A stretch of 64,000 nucleotides of DNA from Chaetoderma sp. LZ-2023a (taxonomy: Eukaryota; Mollusca; Caudofoveata; Chaetodermatida; Chaetodermatidae), in NCBI GenBank assembly GCA_034401795.1, contig CM067366.1, positions 72,787,040-72,851,039 of the forward strand, written 5' to 3'. Made by a program: the position numbers and the translations under genes. Below are positions 63,871-64,000 of this stretch, one piece after another. Each line of letters begins with the position of its first letter. Position 1 is the first letter of the stretch. The notes beneath the pieces are model-generated. The model did not search any database. It was not told the DNA's origin and saw only the letters and a program-made list of their open reading frames with translations.

Positions 63871-64000
63871 GTTAAACTTTTCATCACTAAAATCTGAGCA
63901 TACAAATATGGACTACTATGCAATGGCCAACATCATATTGGAAACCATGGCACTTACCATTTCACTGTAGATTATAGGATGACAACTAAATAAACCAGCA

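Overview
This window looks like gene-free intergenic DNA, or possibly one large intron, from an invertebrate nuclear genome. It is AT-rich and no open frame resembles a conserved protein. I found no convincing tRNA, rRNA or CRISPR array. A mollusc, perhaps a gastropod, is the best guess. From memory, three repeat types here resemble ones common in molluscan genomes: the 'gtaagaggcgactaa' motif near 1246, the repeat with 'gtgaccttgacctttgacc' units that ends in a GCCGCCGCCGG block (59.5-61.6 kb), and the 'aatcggatca...gagatat' repeats near 30 kb. The species cannot be fixed from sequence alone.

Two kinds of repeat dominate. The first is a dense set of short palindromic (foldback) DNA transposons, most ending in TTAA. 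I sort them into families of my own naming. F1 has about 59 copies or fragments, roughly one per kb. A full copy is about 230 bp, starts TTAACCCTTTAA, ends TTAAAGGGTTAA, and folds into one long hairpin. Subfamily F1a has 'ACACTCATATCAGCC' ends and GACC/GGTC in the arms; F1b has 'TGGTCAAGCCAGCC' ends and GGCC in the arms. Strand + below means the 'CAGCC' end comes first; - means the 'CAAATTTG' end comes first. F2 starts TTAACTGYCTGCCTGCTG and has a GGTGGCTAAGCCACC centre. F3 is longer (370-510 bp), has GTGGAGCTTAGCTAG sub-terminal motifs and no clear TTAA ends. F4 has F1-like ends (TTAACCCTTTCACTGA) on an F2/F3-like core. F5 is a single element (28784-28992). F2, F3 and F4 share the inner arm GAATATTTTGAAA..AATTTGACTG although their outer ends differ. 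TTAA target sites and CCCTTT ends point to non-autonomous piggyBac-like elements; no transposase is present.

The second kind is tandem arrays: A 2381-3030 (43-bp unit), I 14500-14787 (44 bp), B 24088-25252 (about 50 bp), C 29297-29574 (about 33 bp), D 42688-44696 (57 bp), E 45460-46050 (21 bp), J 51921-52056 (44 bp), F 52466-55022 (33 bp), G 56005-58547 (41 bp) and H 59487-61577 (about 180 bp). Together they fill almost a fifth of the window. Several start or stop within about 25 bp of a palindromic element, and array E seems to have grown from F3 sequence.

Layout: 1-24 kb is unique AT-rich DNA studded with F1-F4 copies; 24-31 kb holds arrays B and C, F5, older dispersed repeats and a lone hairpin at 30683-30769; 31-42.5 kb is MITE-rich, with a split foldback at 36800-37140; 42.5-46 kb is arrays D and E; 46-50.6 kb contains F2/F3/F1 copies, one nested in another; 50.6-52.4 kb is the longest stretch without a palindromic element and ends in a TATA-Inr core-promoter-like site; 52.5-61.6 kb is almost entirely arrays F, G and H; 61.6-64 kb is duplicated sequence with clustered F1/F4 copies. 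No genes act together here. The interest lies in the palindromic elements, how they nest and exchange modules, and their link to array birth.
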